Shown: positions 1-8,534 of the stretch, one piece after another
Layout: each line of letters begins with the position of its first letter
How positions within the stretch are numbered: position 1 is the stretch's first letter
Source of the DNA: Lachnoclostridium sp. An118
GTDB taxonomy: Bacteria; Bacillota; Clostridia; Lachnospirales; Lachnospiraceae
Direction of reading: 5' to 3'
DNA length: 54,640 nucleotides
Assembly: GCF_002160985.1 (NCBI RefSeq)
Contig: NZ_NFLQ01000021.1
Coordinates: 1 to 54,640, forward strand
Translations under genes and position numbers: made by a program
Notes under the pieces: model-generated
The model's database searches: none
The model's input: the letters and a program-made list of their open reading frames with translations, nothing else
What the model was told of the DNA's origin: nothing

Positions 1-275
1 TTTAGTTCCTGACCACTCCTATATCGGGGAATGGTCTGTTAAGGTTGCCTTTTTTGCTCTGTTGTAACAAATTTAACTTTTTTTATATCACCTCTTGACA
101 TTTCTTAGCTGGACTTTACCGCACATATCGCACTGACACTGCGCTCCTATCGTGCTTTTGCTCTTTTTGTCTGCTTCCTTATGAAATCCTCCGGGCGAAC
201 TGCCCTGGAATACATGATCATCTGATAACAATTGACTAATGAAATAATTTGAATGTAAGAAAGTATTTACAGTAT

Positions 276-309
276 ACGCTTGTTACGTAGACTTATCAAG
301 CGTTTTTTC
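276..309 (+). terminator. rho-independent terminator (+)
   Basis: Arms ACGCTTG (276-282) and CAAGCGT (297-303) pair perfectly and are followed by a run of six T. It would end a plus-strand transcript entering from the left, but no plus-strand gene is visible before it. Confidence 0.5.
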
Positions 310-318
310 AATATTTTA

Positions 319-366
319 TGGGAATATCAGAAAATGGGCGCACGCCATTTTTCTCTGATATTCCCA
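319..366. repeat. long hairpin downstream of a zinc-ribbon gene
   Basis: Outer arms TGGGAATATCAGA (319-331) and TCTGATATTCCCA (354-366) are perfect complements, and inner AAAATGG/CCATTTT extends the stem. It lies 17 bp after the stop of the gene at 383 and probably protects or ends that transcript, although there is no clean T tract on the minus strand. Confidence 0.5.
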
Positions 367-382
367 TACACCACATCGATCT

Positions 383-1468
383 TTAAAGCTGATAATAGTC
401 TCCCACCGTGCAGACAAAATTCATCCCATTCGGCGCATTGACCACCAGATCCAGCCTCACGGCGCCGCTGTTGGGATTTCCAGAAGGAACGCCCTCAAAG
501 GAGACAAAGTAGCACTCGTGCTGTTTTGTGAGGAACATGACGATACTATACGGATCGTCAAAATAATCCGAAGTGCGGATGGCTGATTTGATCGCAGCCT
601 CCACCGCCCCCTGGTATTTATTTACATGGGCCCCAAAATCGTCCCACAGCCCCTCATAATAGGTAAGATTTGCAAAGGTCTCCGAGACAAGCGACCTATT
701 CGCCTGCTCCTCCTGAGCCTGCTGGTCTTCTCTTGCCTTCTGGTCCTTTTTCTCCTGGACGACAGCTTCATATTCTGACAGAAGGTCCGCATTGGTCACC
801 AGCTTCTTCTGGTCATCTGTCAGCTTATCATAAGCGCTGCGGATTTCCTGGATGGAAGTGTCATCATATGCAAGGGCATCCTTGTTGACACTGTCCAGTC
901 TGTCGATGATTTCCTGGGCCTTCTCCTTGTCCTCCTCTTCTTTCTTTAGTTTTTCCAGAGAAGCGGCAGCCTCCTCCAGCTTGTCATAATTTTTGACGAG
1001 CTTTTTCTGGTCAGCGCTGAGCGCATTGTATTCCTTCTGGATGTCGTTCAGGTCGTCTTCACTGTCCAGAGTAATCTCATTTTCCAGAGCAGAATTGATC
1101 AGGTTGACCACTCTCTGTGCCTTTTCTTCGTTCTCTTTTTGCTCCATATACTGAGTCACCATAGGGTATATGACGAGTGTTCCAACGGCTGTACCCGCTG
1201 CGATCACGCAGATACACACCGAAAGAATGATATAGAGCTTTTTTCCGGATTTCGGGGAAGGCACGGACTGCTCCTGCTCCGGTGCCTGTCCCGCAGCTGT
1301 GGTAGACTCTTCCGCTGGCACAGGACTCTGTTCTGCCTCTATTGCTTCGTCTGTATCTTTCTGTATCTGATAGCGTTCTTCTTCATCTATGACATCTGTT
1401 CCACATTGAGGGCAAAATTTTTCTTCATCGGATAACTCTGCTCCGCATTGTTCACAATATTTACTCAC
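383..1468 (-). CDS. zinc-ribbon membrane protein with helical repeats
   Basis: Function unknown. The 361-aa protein starts with a zinc ribbon (CEQCG at 5-9, CPQCG at 19-23), then a low-complexity Glu/Pro stretch, one membrane helix near residues 78-100, and two helical repeats (about 118-175 and 186-240). Each repeat carries a variant of 'ALSADQKKLV', a pattern common in Firmicutes surface proteins. A Gln/Glu-rich coiled coil and a small C-terminal globular domain follow. The start is GTG at 1468, preceded by AAGGAG. It lies 10 bp after the stop of the next zinc-ribbon gene, so the two are probably co-transcribed. The large domain should face outward if the ribbon is cytoplasmic (inference). 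Confidence 0.8.
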   Translation of the reverse strand: MSKYCEQCGAELSDEEKFCPQCGTDVIDEEERYQIQKDTDEAIEAEQSPVPAEESTTAAGQAPEQEQSVPSPKSGKKLYIILSVCICVIAAGTAVGTLVIYPMVTQYMEQKENEEKAQRVVNLINSALENEITLDSEDDLNDIQKEYNALSADQKKLVKNYDKLEEAAASLEKLKKEEEDKEKAQEIIDRLDSVNKDALAYDDTSIQEIRSAYDKLTDDQKKLVTNADLLSEYEAVVQEKKDQKAREDQQAQEEQANRSLVSETFANLTYYEGLWDDFGAHVNKYQGAVEAAIKSAIRTSDYFDDPYSIVMFLTKQHECYFVSFEGVPSGNPNSGAVRLDLVVNAPNGMNFVCTVGDYYQL

Positions 1469-1478
1469 TTTCTACTCC

Positions 1479-2346
1479 TTATATATCTAACTTGTCCGAA
1501 GAAAACATTCCGAAATTTAAAAGAATGTCTGTGCTAGTAACATAGTAACTCATTCCTTCATATTCATATCTCCCCGCGACTCCATTCTCCGCAGCAACCA
1601 TCAAAGGAGTTTCTCTTTCTATAGAAAGTATACTTCTTATTGCATCTATATCATTTTCTGATAATGTTGGCGCAAAAGTCTGGATTAATGAATCTAAAAC
1701 CACATTTTGAAAATCATCACCGTCGAAAAGATACTTTGTGCTCATTCCAAATTCTACACCTACAACCATTCCATTCATGTCAACATCTATAATAATCTCT
1801 CCCAGAATTTCCTCTGTTCCTCCCACACTCTGATAAGGATAAACATATATATATCTTATAACATCCTCCCTTAAATAGTGGCATTGGTGTATCATCCTTT
1901 AACATCTCATCCATTGATATAGGTTGCCACTCACTCATTCCATTTTCTGCAAATTTATTTTGTGATATTTCATTATAACTCTCAACAAAACTTGACAGAC
2001 TGATTTCGTTACCATCCTGGCTGCTGATTGAAAAAAACCCAATCACCAAACAAACCGCACACACTATACTCACTGCAATTTTTAAAACCTTTCTCCAGTC
2101 CGTATACTTCCACATCAAATACAGGCCAACCGGGAAGAAAATGATCAGTAAAGCAATAATCCATCCTGTTTTTTGATACCATTTCTTTTCCTGTTTAGGC
2201 ATCACAGTGTTTATAGAGCCATTTTGGACATTTACAGTATTCACTGGATTGCCAGGTATCCCTTCTTCCAGCTTTGTGCCACATGAAGTACAAAATCTAG
2301 CAGTCTCTCTTAACTCTTTTCCGCATTTTGGACAATTTTTTCCCAT
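1479..2346 (-). pseudogene. frameshifted zinc-ribbon membrane protein, (AT)5 slip site
   Basis: Two minus-strand frames together make one protein. The first (2346 to about 1850) has a zinc ribbon (CPKCG at 5-9, CTSCG at 20-24) and two membrane segments (about 62-77 and 89-106). The second (about 1855 to 1479) carries the C-terminal domain. The switch falls in an AT dinucleotide run, (AT)5 at 1845-1854; one more AT unit would give a continuous frame of about 289 residues ending at 1479. It could be a true pseudogene, a phase-variable gene, or a sequencing slip. It sits upstream of, and is probably co-transcribed with, the zinc-ribbon gene at 383-1468. Function unknown. Confidence 0.7.
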
Positions 2347-2395
2347 GCTGCTATCCCCCTCCTATTGCAGGATATCAATATATTCTGCTGTGCTG

Positions 2396-2803
2396 TTAGC
2401 TTTTTAGTAACTCCGCGATCTGATTTATAATCTCCACACTTCGTTCCTGATACATTGTCGTAGTGGACCCATCATTCTTCCTGTCTTTTTTTATATCAAC
2501 TGGCTGATCTGTCATATCCTTAATCCAGTTAATTATAATGCCCTCTCTGCCTTCCATTCCGTTCTCCAAACATACCCTACAGTCGGTTGCAATACCAATT
2601 GCCTTGATTTTTATGGGTTGATTTAACATAAACCTGGCTTTGATAAATACAATATCTCCCGGCTGAACTGAGCGCAGCATCTGATAATATTCCGGATGTG
2701 CCTCTTCCGGATATCCAATAATTACACGACCTCTTTTAAAAAATTGTTTTGCCTTGTCTTCCCCTCCACCTGGAAAATAAGCTCCAATCCCCCACACTGC
2801 CAT
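2396..2803 (-). CDS. uncharacterised 135-aa protein, possibly EVE/PUA-like
   Basis: I do not recognise this family firmly. The 135-aa soluble protein starts MAVWGIGAYFPGG and has a central beta-rich part with 'QPGDIVFIKARF' followed by 'IKIKAIGIATD'. That layout is reminiscent of EVE/PUA-type small domains that bind modified bases, but this is only a weak resemblance. No membrane segment or signal peptide is visible. The start is ATG at 2803. It lies 50 bp upstream of the frameshifted zinc-ribbon gene in the same orientation. Confidence 0.65.
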   Translation of the reverse strand: MAVWGIGAYFPGGGEDKAKQFFKRGRVIIGYPEEAHPEYYQMLRSVQPGDIVFIKARFMLNQPIKIKAIGIATDCRVCLENGMEGREGIIINWIKDMTDQPVDIKKDRKNDGSTTTMYQERSVEIINQIAELLKS

Positions 2804-2927
2804 TTCGCTATCCTCCTCTTTGTTTATATGCTCAATAACAGGTCAATTTCACCCTATTGTCAATAGGTCTCACTGCCATAATTAAAAGCAAAAAAGCATA
2901 TCCTATTCTCAGTAAGGAGGCAGTTCT

Positions 2928-3164
2928 ATGTCGCGTTTGAAAGAACTCAGAAAAGAACTTGGCTATACTCAGATCAAAATGCAGCACCTCACCGGGATAG
3001 ACCAGAGCGATTACTCGAAAATCGAGAACGGCAAGCGCTATTACACCTTTGAGCAGTGCCGGAAGATTGCTCTCGCGCTGAACACAAGCATGGACTATCT
3101 CTCTGGTCTGACTGATGAAAAAAAGCCATATCCCCGTTCCGGGTCTTCCTCTTCGGAGAAATGA
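2928..3164 (+). CDS. XRE-family HTH regulator
   Basis: This 78-aa protein is almost entirely one helix-turn-helix domain of the Cro/C1 type. 'RKELGYTQIKMQHLTGIDQSDYSKIENG' (about 8-35) covers the two DNA-binding helices, and 'LALNTSMDYLSGLTDEK' is the usual end of the domain. It should act as a small DNA-binding repressor. It is preceded by AAGGAGG with good spacing before ATG 2928. It points away from the gene at 2396-2803, so the 124 bp between them may hold a divergent promoter. A nested hairpin follows it. Its target is unknown. Confidence 0.85.
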   Translation: MSRLKELRKELGYTQIKMQHLTGIDQSDYSKIENGKRYYTFEQCRKIALALNTSMDYLSGLTDEKKPYPRSGSSSSEK

Positions 3165-3182
3165 TCCCCCGGTCACGACAAA

Positions 3183-3220
3183 AGGACTGCCCGTCTACTA
3201 TTGTAGTAGAGGACAGTCCT
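3183..3220. terminator. nested hairpin, likely bidirectional terminator
   Basis: Outer arms AGGACTG/CAGTCCT (3183-3189 and 3214-3220) enclose a second perfect stem TCTACTA/TAGTAGA. It lies between two convergent genes, the HTH gene ending at 3164 and the kinase ending at 3240. No strong T tract is seen. Confidence 0.5.
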
Positions 3221-3239
3221 CTTGTACTAAGCTGCCAGC

Positions 3240-3989
3240 TTAGTCCGCTATTTTTTTCAGAGCCTTTCGGATTTCAAGCACATTTTCGCATCGCTTTCCT
3301 GGATTTACCATGATACATTTTTCAATCAGCTTTCCCGTCCTGCCCCTGGCCTGCATTTTCACGGGATGCACGCCTGTCAGCATGACGTTCATTAAAATGC
3401 CCAGGGCGTAGATGTCTGTCCGCTCGTCGGACTGGGCTTCCCCGTACTGTTCCGGCGCCGCGTATCCGACTGTGCCCAGCGTTGTTGTGTCTCTCTCCAC
3501 AGAGGGCTTGAAAATCTTCGACGAGTCAAAATCGATCAGCTTGACAACGCCGTCATTTTGGATCATCACATTTTCCGGTTTAATATCCCTGTGTATGATA
3601 TGTCTCTCGTGCAGGGCATGGAGTCCCTCGCAGAGCTGTATGATCGTTCCGCACATCTCTTTTACCGTAAAAAGCCTTTTCTCCAAGACGTCCGCTATGG
3701 TAACCCCGTCCACATACTCTTCTATGACCAGGGTATCCCTGCCGTCAAAGGTCGTCTCATACACTTCCGCGATATTTCTGCTGCGGAAAAGGCAGAGGCT
3801 GTCGTACACCGGCTGTCTTCCTCGTATCCGGCGGTACACGATGTGCTGTCCGCTCTCCCTGTGCCTGTAGAGAAGGATTTCTTTTCTGTCACTGCGCCGC
3901 AGAACTGCGGCAGGCTCATAATACTGGGCCAGCTCTCCCTCCAGCCATCCGGCAAAGGGCTGTCCCGAGGCATCCTGAACCGTATCCAT
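3240..3989 (-). CDS. Ser/Thr protein kinase (Hanks type), soluble, atypical N-lobe
   Basis: This protein phosphorylates proteins on Ser/Thr, judging by its kinase core: catalytic loop HRDIKPEN (133-140), metal-binding IDFD at 152-155 in the DFG place, and activation segment end TVGYAAPE (173-180). At 249 aa it is little more than a kinase domain, with no membrane helix and no PASTA repeats. The glycine-rich loop is not evident, and the beta-3 position that is normally Lys (VAIK) reads IVYRR, with Arg at residue 53, so activity may be reduced. The start is ATG 3989 behind GGAGG. It is divergent from the HTH-like gene at 4062 and may be paired with it. Confidence 0.88.
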   Translation of the reverse strand: MDTVQDASGQPFAGWLEGELAQYYEPAAVLRRSDRKEILLYRHRESGQHIVYRRIRGRQPVYDSLCLFRSRNIAEVYETTFDGRDTLVIEEYVDGVTIADVLEKRLFTVKEMCGTIIQLCEGLHALHERHIIHRDIKPENVMIQNDGVVKLIDFDSSKIFKPSVERDTTTLGTVGYAAPEQYGEAQSDERTDIYALGILMNVMLTGVHPVKMQARGRTGKLIEKCIMVNPGKRCENVLEIRKALKKIAD

Positions 3990-4061
3990 ACTTATTTCCT
4001 CCTGTTTCTCCGATTGAAATCTCCCCCGCGCCGTGCTATACTTTCTGCCGAGGTGATATAT

Positions 4062-4484
4062 ATGCTCAAAAAGCCAACCAATGAACTGATGGATGCCCTG
4101 ACCCGGAACAGCTCCATCGACAGCTATCTGAATAAAGAGAAGGAATTCCTGATCGACATGTCTGTCAGCGAAATGCTCGGTTTCCTTCTTCAGGAGAAAA
4201 ATCTCCAGAAATCAGCCGTCATCAAAAAAGCGCAGCTCAACGAGATTTACGGCTACCAGATCTTTGCGGGAAAAAGGATGCCGTCCAGAGACAAGCTGAT
4301 CGCTCTTGCCTTCGGCATGGAGCTGTCCCTTGAAGAGACGCAGCAGCTTTTAAAATACGCCGGCTTCTCACCACTCTATCCAAAATCCGACCGGGACAGC
4401 ATTATCATCTGGAGTCTCCTACATCATCTGGATGTCATCCGGACCAACGAGTGTCTGTTCGACCATTCCGTAGCGACTCTGTAG
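4062..4484 (+). CDS. HTH-like 140-aa protein paired with kinase
   Basis: The start is ATG 4062, preceded by GAGGTG; longer reading upstream is antisense to the kinase gene and unlikely to be real. The product has an N-terminal stretch 'TNELMDALTRNSSIDSYLN' and a central XRE-like helix-turn-helix ('LLQEKNLQKSAVIKKAQLNEIYGYQIFAGKR' is split by short gaps, about residues 50-80), then 'RDKLIALAFGM' and 'QQLLKYAGF', typical of the last helices of such domains. It is divergent from the Ser/Thr kinase, 72 bp apart, and could be its substrate or regulator (inference). Its last 66 bp overlap the end of the convergent gene at 4419. Confidence 0.75.
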   Translation: MLKKPTNELMDALTRNSSIDSYLNKEKEFLIDMSVSEMLGFLLQEKNLQKSAVIKKAQLNEIYGYQIFAGKRMPSRDKLIALAFGMELSLEETQQLLKYAGFSPLYPKSDRDSIIIWSLLHHLDVIRTNECLFDHSVATL

Positions 4485-5183
4485 GATCCTGTAATACTGG
4501 ATTTTGGCAATCCTGTCATTTTCGTCCCACGTGATATAGAGAGCCGGAGCATCCTGTCTGCCGTCAAAGCGATAGTAATACTCTTCCTCACCGTAATTCT
4601 GGTCCGGGCTTCCCAACGCCTCCCTCACCTGTTCCTTTTGCGTGTCCGCATTATAGCCGAACACGCCGTAGCTTTTCTTCTGCCCCTCATCCGCATTTGA
4701 ATAATCAATCTCAATATTTACCACTTCTCCGTAATCTGTTGTATATATCTTCACCAGGTCATAGACATGGACAATATAACCCTCGTCCTCATACGCCTCC
4801 TGCGTCTCCGCCCCCAGGTCCATCTGTCCGCAGAGGGTCTCATAGTCTACCAGGCTGTCCCGGAAATCACAGGCAATCTCCTCGTTAAACGGCAATTCCT
4901 CTCCTGTCCGGAACATGCGGTCCATCCACTCCTGTCTCGCCTGTTCCTGTTCTTCCTCATATGCCTGCATTTCCCTCCGGAGGGAATACACGGCAAAAAT
5001 GCCTCCCCCGGCCAGCGAAAGGACTGCCAGGACGAGCAGTGATAAAAGAATGGTTTTCTTCTTGATCCGCTTTTTCTCTTCGGCTGCAAATACACTCTCA
5101 GCCTTCGGATACACATATCCGCATTTCGGGCAGAAATGTGCCGTCTCCGGCAGGCTCTCTGTGCATACAGGACACTTTTTCAT
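4419..5183 (-). CDS. zinc-ribbon single-pass membrane protein
   Basis: This 254-aa protein has an N-terminal zinc ribbon (CPVC at 4-7, CPKCG at 18-22), a short basic linker 'KKRIKKK', one membrane helix (about 45-67), a charged coiled coil and a C-terminal domain rich in Tyr and acidic residues. The linker before the helix predicts the ribbon inside the cell and the large domain outside. The function is unknown. It follows the PrsW-family gene by 21 bp on the same strand and is probably in the same operon. It converges on, and overlaps by 66 bp, the HTH-like gene ending at 4484. Confidence 0.8.
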   Translation of the reverse strand: MKKCPVCTESLPETAHFCPKCGYVYPKAESVFAAEEKKRIKKKTILLSLLVLAVLSLAGGGIFAVYSLRREMQAYEEEQEQARQEWMDRMFRTGEELPFNEEIACDFRDSLVDYETLCGQMDLGAETQEAYEDEGYIVHVYDLVKIYTTDYGEVVNIEIDYSNADEGQKKSYGVFGYNADTQKEQVREALGSPDQNYGEEEYYYRFDGRQDAPALYITWDENDRIAKIQYYRILQSRYGMVEQTLVGPDDIQMM

Positions 5184-5204
5184 AAATCCCCCTGTTTTCC
5201 TCTG

Positions 5205-6482
5205 TCACATATTTGCATTTCTCTTCTGCCTTCTTGCCCGCTCTGACACCGCGGACACCTGCCGCAGGCCGGAGCTTAAAAGCACCAGGACGATGACCAC
5301 TGCCACGGCGCAGAGCACCCATTGCACAAGGTGGACGGACTGTCCCAGCGTGATGGGCATATCCCAGACAGCGTGAAGGGCGATCACAAGGAACAAAAAT
5401 TTCAGGAATTTGGGGTCCAGATACATTTTCCTGTCAAAGGGTCTCTCCCCCTTGGCGATGACAAGGCCCGCCGTGGAGATGGCCGCCCACAGCGTATGTC
5501 CTCCTATGGCCAGTGCTCCCCGCAAGATCAGCACGTCTATCATGTTCGGGATGCCTCCGTACAGAAGGGCCGAGAAGGCGTAGCCTGCGGTCTCGAACAC
5601 CGCAAAGCCGGCCCCCACGCAGGCGCCCAGGAGCAGTCCGTTCAGGATGTAGGAGGTGTTCCGCTTCTTCACGTAGTGGCCCGCCACCACGATCTTTCCA
5701 ACCTCCTCCACGATGCCCACCAGGATGGCCCCGGTGTAGTTCAACTCTCCCACATAGATGTAGCCGTACAATATGAGTGTAAAGATCAGTGACATGACGC
5801 CGCCAATGAAGAAAATGCTCACCACGTCAAAAATGCTGATGTTCCTCGGGATGTTTGTCTCCCAGAAAAATATCACCAGGGAGAAGGGCACGATCAGGGC
5901 CCCTATGAACATGGCGCCGGGTATGGCGTTGGTGTTGGAAAACTGCAGTATCATCACAAGGAGCCCTGCAAACACCACGAGGAACATGAGGAAGATCCTG
6001 GCGAAGAGCCAGGGATTGGGCCAGTCCGCCGTCATGTTCTCCGGCGCCGGGGTGGTCTTTTTTGTCCCGCTGATGAAGAGCTCCTCCCGCTCTTCCACAG
6101 TGTGGCGCCTGAACACCTCGCTCACCAGCTCCCGCAGGCGGATGTCCGTCTTTCCCTCCTGGCCTGTCATATCATTGATGGCGTCCACGAATTTCCCCAC
6201 TCCGCTCTTGGACATGGATATGAACTCATCCTTCGTAAATCCGCCGCCGGCCTGGCCTGTATTTTGCTGACCTGCGTTCTGCCACCCCGCGTTCTGCTGA
6301 GGCCCGGGTCCGCCCTGGCTCAGGCTCCTGCCGCACTCGGGGCAGAACCTGTCCCCGCTCTCCACCTTTGCCCCGCACCAGAGACAGAAAAGCTGCCGCT
6401 CCTCAAATCTGTACCCGCACTGGTTGCAGAACTTCGCTGTATCACTCATTTCCTTTCCGCATTTCGGACATATCCTGCTCAT
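5205..6482 (-). CDS. zinc-ribbon PrsW-family intramembrane protease
   Basis: The 425-aa protein begins with two zinc ribbons (CPKCG/CNQCG and CLWCG/CPECG within the first 60 residues), a Gly/Gln-rich linker, and then a polytopic membrane domain of about eight helices. Conserved PrsW features are visible: 'GIVEEVGK' (the EExxK motif), 'FETAGYAF', 'HTLWAA' and 'HAVWD', whose Glu and His residues form the presumed metalloprotease site. PrsW proteases cut membrane proteins such as anti-sigma factors. The start is ATG 6482, six bases after GGAGGG; the ATG at 6488 sits directly on that ribosome site. It is probably co-transcribed with the gene at 4419-5183. Confidence 0.85.
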   Translation of the reverse strand: MSRICPKCGKEMSDTAKFCNQCGYRFEERQLFCLWCGAKVESGDRFCPECGRSLSQGGPGPQQNAGWQNAGQQNTGQAGGGFTKDEFISMSKSGVGKFVDAINDMTGQEGKTDIRLRELVSEVFRRHTVEEREELFISGTKKTTPAPENMTADWPNPWLFARIFLMFLVVFAGLLVMILQFSNTNAIPGAMFIGALIVPFSLVIFFWETNIPRNISIFDVVSIFFIGGVMSLIFTLILYGYIYVGELNYTGAILVGIVEEVGKIVVAGHYVKKRNTSYILNGLLLGACVGAGFAVFETAGYAFSALLYGGIPNMIDVLILRGALAIGGHTLWAAISTAGLVIAKGERPFDRKMYLDPKFLKFLFLVIALHAVWDMPITLGQSVHLVQWVLCAVAVVIVLVLLSSGLRQVSAVSERARRQKRNANM

Positions 6483-6662
6483 TCTCATCCCTCCATCGTC
6501 TTTTAACTGTCACAGGCAGCATCCCGTCTCCTGCGTTCTCTCTACCATTATAGTCTCCCCCGGCGCTGCAGTCCAACAATAATTTCTTCTTCCTTTTGGA
6601 AAAGCACAAAACTCCTCATTTTGACATAGACTGTAATTAACCACGCCAGAGAGGTGCTTCAT

Positions 6663-7280
6663 TTGAAATCCTTTCCACAACCACTGACAGCGGCCGAGGA
6701 GCAGTATTATCTGCAGAAATATACGGAAGGTGACCAGGAAGCGAAGCACATTCTGATCGAGCGGAACATGCGCCTTGTGGCGCATATTGTCCGGAAATAT
6801 CAGTCCATGGACGAGGAGACGGAGGACCTTCTCTCCATCGGGACCATCGGTCTTATCAAGGGCGTCGTGACGTTCAACCCTGACAAGGCCGTACGGCTTG
6901 GTACCTACGCCGCAAGATGCATAGAAAACGAAATCCTCATGTACCTGCGCACCCGGAAGAAGTCTGCCCGGGACGTATCCCTCTACGAGCCCATCGGCAC
7001 GGACCGGGAGGGGAACGAGATACAGCTTTTTGACATCATCGAGTCAGACGCAGACGACGCCCATGAAAAGGTCGCCCTTGGCGACGATATCCGGCTTCTC
7101 TATTCCAGGATAGAAACCGTTCTCTCTCCCCGGGAACGGCTTGTTCTGAAAATGCGCTACGGTCTCTACAACGGAGATGAATTTACACAGCGGGAGATTG
7201 CCAAGAAGCTTGGGATCTCCCGTTCTTATGTCTCCAGGATAGAAAAGAGCGCAATAGAAAAGCTGCGGGACTATTTTTAA
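6663..7280 (+). CDS. sigK: sporulation sigma factor SigK
   Basis: This is an RNA polymerase sigma factor of the sigma-70 family that drives late mother-cell genes in sporulation. Region 2 reads 'NMRLVAHIVRKY' and 'EDLLSIGTIGLIKGVVTFN', followed by 'RLGTYAARCIENEILMYLR'. Region 4 is 'LSPRERLVLKMRYGL' with the DNA-binding helix 'QREIAKKLGISRSYVSRIEKSA'. The gene is continuous, with no skin-type insertion. The TTG at 6663 has AGAGGTG six bases before it; a GTG at 6654 in the same frame is the alternative start. It is monocistronic, and its stop lies inside the terminator stem. Confidence 0.9.
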   Translation: MKSFPQPLTAAEEQYYLQKYTEGDQEAKHILIERNMRLVAHIVRKYQSMDEETEDLLSIGTIGLIKGVVTFNPDKAVRLGTYAARCIENEILMYLRTRKKSARDVSLYEPIGTDREGNEIQLFDIIESDADDAHEKVALGDDIRLLYSRIETVLSPRERLVLKMRYGLYNGDEFTQREIAKKLGISRSYVSRIEKSAIEKLRDYF

Positions 7281-7299
7281 ACCCGCAGCTTTCTTTTTC
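7261..7299 (+). terminator. terminator of sigK
   Basis: Arms AGCTGCGGG (7261-7269) and CCCGCAGCT (7282-7290) are perfect complements, followed by TTCTTTTT. The left arm is the last coding bases of sigK, and the convergent trhP gene stops at 7308, so the hairpin may serve both genes. Confidence 0.85.
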
Positions 7300-7307
7300 A
7301 TTTCCCT

Positions 7308-8534
7308 TTATCCTTCTTTTCTTCTCAGGATATCATAGAGGTCCGCCTCCGCTCCCAGGTCCACATAGATGGTCTGCTTTGCGTGGGGCGCGCTCTCCTG
7401 CTCCTGCCCGTCCTCATTTACGATGCGGCGGACAGTCACTTCCACATTTCTCCCGTCCGGCTTCATGATCTCAATCTGTTCGCCCACGGAAAATTTATTT
7501 CTCTGCTCTATCCGGTAGAGCCCGTCCTTCTCCCCGCCGATGATACCCAGATAGGTGTAGTCCTTTGCGTAGGTATTGTTGTCGTAGATCTGGGCGCTCT
7601 CATCCGGCTTTCCAAAGTAAAACCCGGTGGTGAACTGCCGGTAGGTGCAGTTTGATATCTGATCCAGATACCAGGGCATATTTTCCTCGTATAGAGCCGG
7701 GTCCTCCAGGTAATCGTCTATGGCCTTGCGGTAGGTCCGGGCCACTGTGGCCACATAGAGGGCTGTCTTCATCCTGCCCTCTATCTTGAAGCTGTCGATG
7801 CCCGCGTCGATGAGCTCCGGTATATGTCCGATCATGCACAGGTCCTTAGAGTTGAAGATAAACGTGCCCCTCTCATTTTCATAGACAGGCATGTACTCCC
7901 CGGGCCTTGTCTCCTCCACGATGGAGTATTTCCAGCGGCAGGGGTGGGTGCAGGCTCCCTGGTTGGCGTCCCGCCCGGTAAAATAATTGCTCAAAAGGCA
8001 TCTGCCGGAGTAGGAGATGCACATGGCTCCGTGGATAAAGCTCTCAATCTCCATCTCCTCCGGTATGTTCCGGCGGATTTCCTTTATCTCTTTCAGGGAG
8101 AGCTCCCGGGCTGTGACAACTCTCCTGGCCCCCTGCTTCCACCAGAAATTAAAGGTCCCGTAATTGGTGTTGTTGGCCTGGGTGCTGATGTGCCGCTCGA
8201 TTTCCGGGCACACCTCCTTTGCGATCTCAAAGACCGCCGGGTCGGCGATGATGAGGGCGTCCGGCTTCATTTCCCGCAGCTCCTCAAAATATTCCCGCAC
8301 ACCGGGAAGGTCGCCGTTGTGGGCCAGGATGTTGGCCGTCACATGGACCCGCACGCCGTGGTCGTGGGCAAAGCGGATGCCCTCCGCCATGTCCTCCCGG
8401 GAAAAATTTTTCGCCTTGGCCCGCAGGCCGAAGGCCTCGCCGCCTATATACACTGCGTCCGCGCCGAAGACCACAGCGGTCTTCAGCACCTCCAGGCTGC
8501 TGGCCGGGATGAGCAGTTCAGGATGTCTGTTCAT
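7308..8534 (-). CDS. trhP: U32-family tRNA hydroxylation protein
   Basis: This 408-aa protein belongs to the peptidase U32 family. Its signature 'FIHGAMCISYSGRCLLS' is followed by clustered Cys at 195 and 199 (about residues 166-200). Family members called TrhP install the 5-hydroxyl on uridine 34 of tRNA; older annotations call them collagenase-like proteases. The next gene upstream, overlapping by four bases (ATGA), is the methyltransferase that completes 5-methoxyuridine, which supports the tRNA role. The same pairing (yrrM with yrrN/yrrO) is known in Bacillus. TrhP as opposed to the sister rRNA enzyme RlhA is inferred from this context. Confidence 0.85.
   Translation of the reverse strand: MNRHPELLIPASSLEVLKTAVVFGADAVYIGGEAFGLRAKAKNFSREDMAEGIRFAHDHGVRVHVTANILAHNGDLPGVREYFEELREMKPDALIIADPAVFEIAKEVCPEIERHISTQANNTNYGTFNFWWKQGARRVVTARELSLKEIKEIRRNIPEEMEIESFIHGAMCISYSGRCLLSNYFTGRDANQGACTHPCRWKYSIVEETRPGEYMPVYENERGTFIFNSKDLCMIGHIPELIDAGIDSFKIEGRMKTALYVATVARTYRKAIDDYLEDPALYEENMPWYLDQISNCTYRQFTTGFYFGKPDESAQIYDNNTYAKDYTYLGIIGGEKDGLYRIEQRNKFSVGEQIEIMKPDGRNVEVTVRRIVNEDGQEQESAPHAKQTIYVDLGAEADLYDILRRKEG

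Larger units (their letters stand above)
1..382. other. intergenic / window edge, no supported gene
   Basis: No convincing gene is visible. On the minus strand an open frame of about 55 codons (ending near 106) has a CxC...C cluster, but it has no ATG start and no recognisable family, so it may be a decayed remnant. The stretch is AT-rich and contains two hairpins, listed separately. Confidence 0.5.

Noticed and set aside
106-270. Minus-strand Cys-containing open frame
   Set aside because: It has a CxC...C pattern but no start codon or recognisable domain; at best a remnant.
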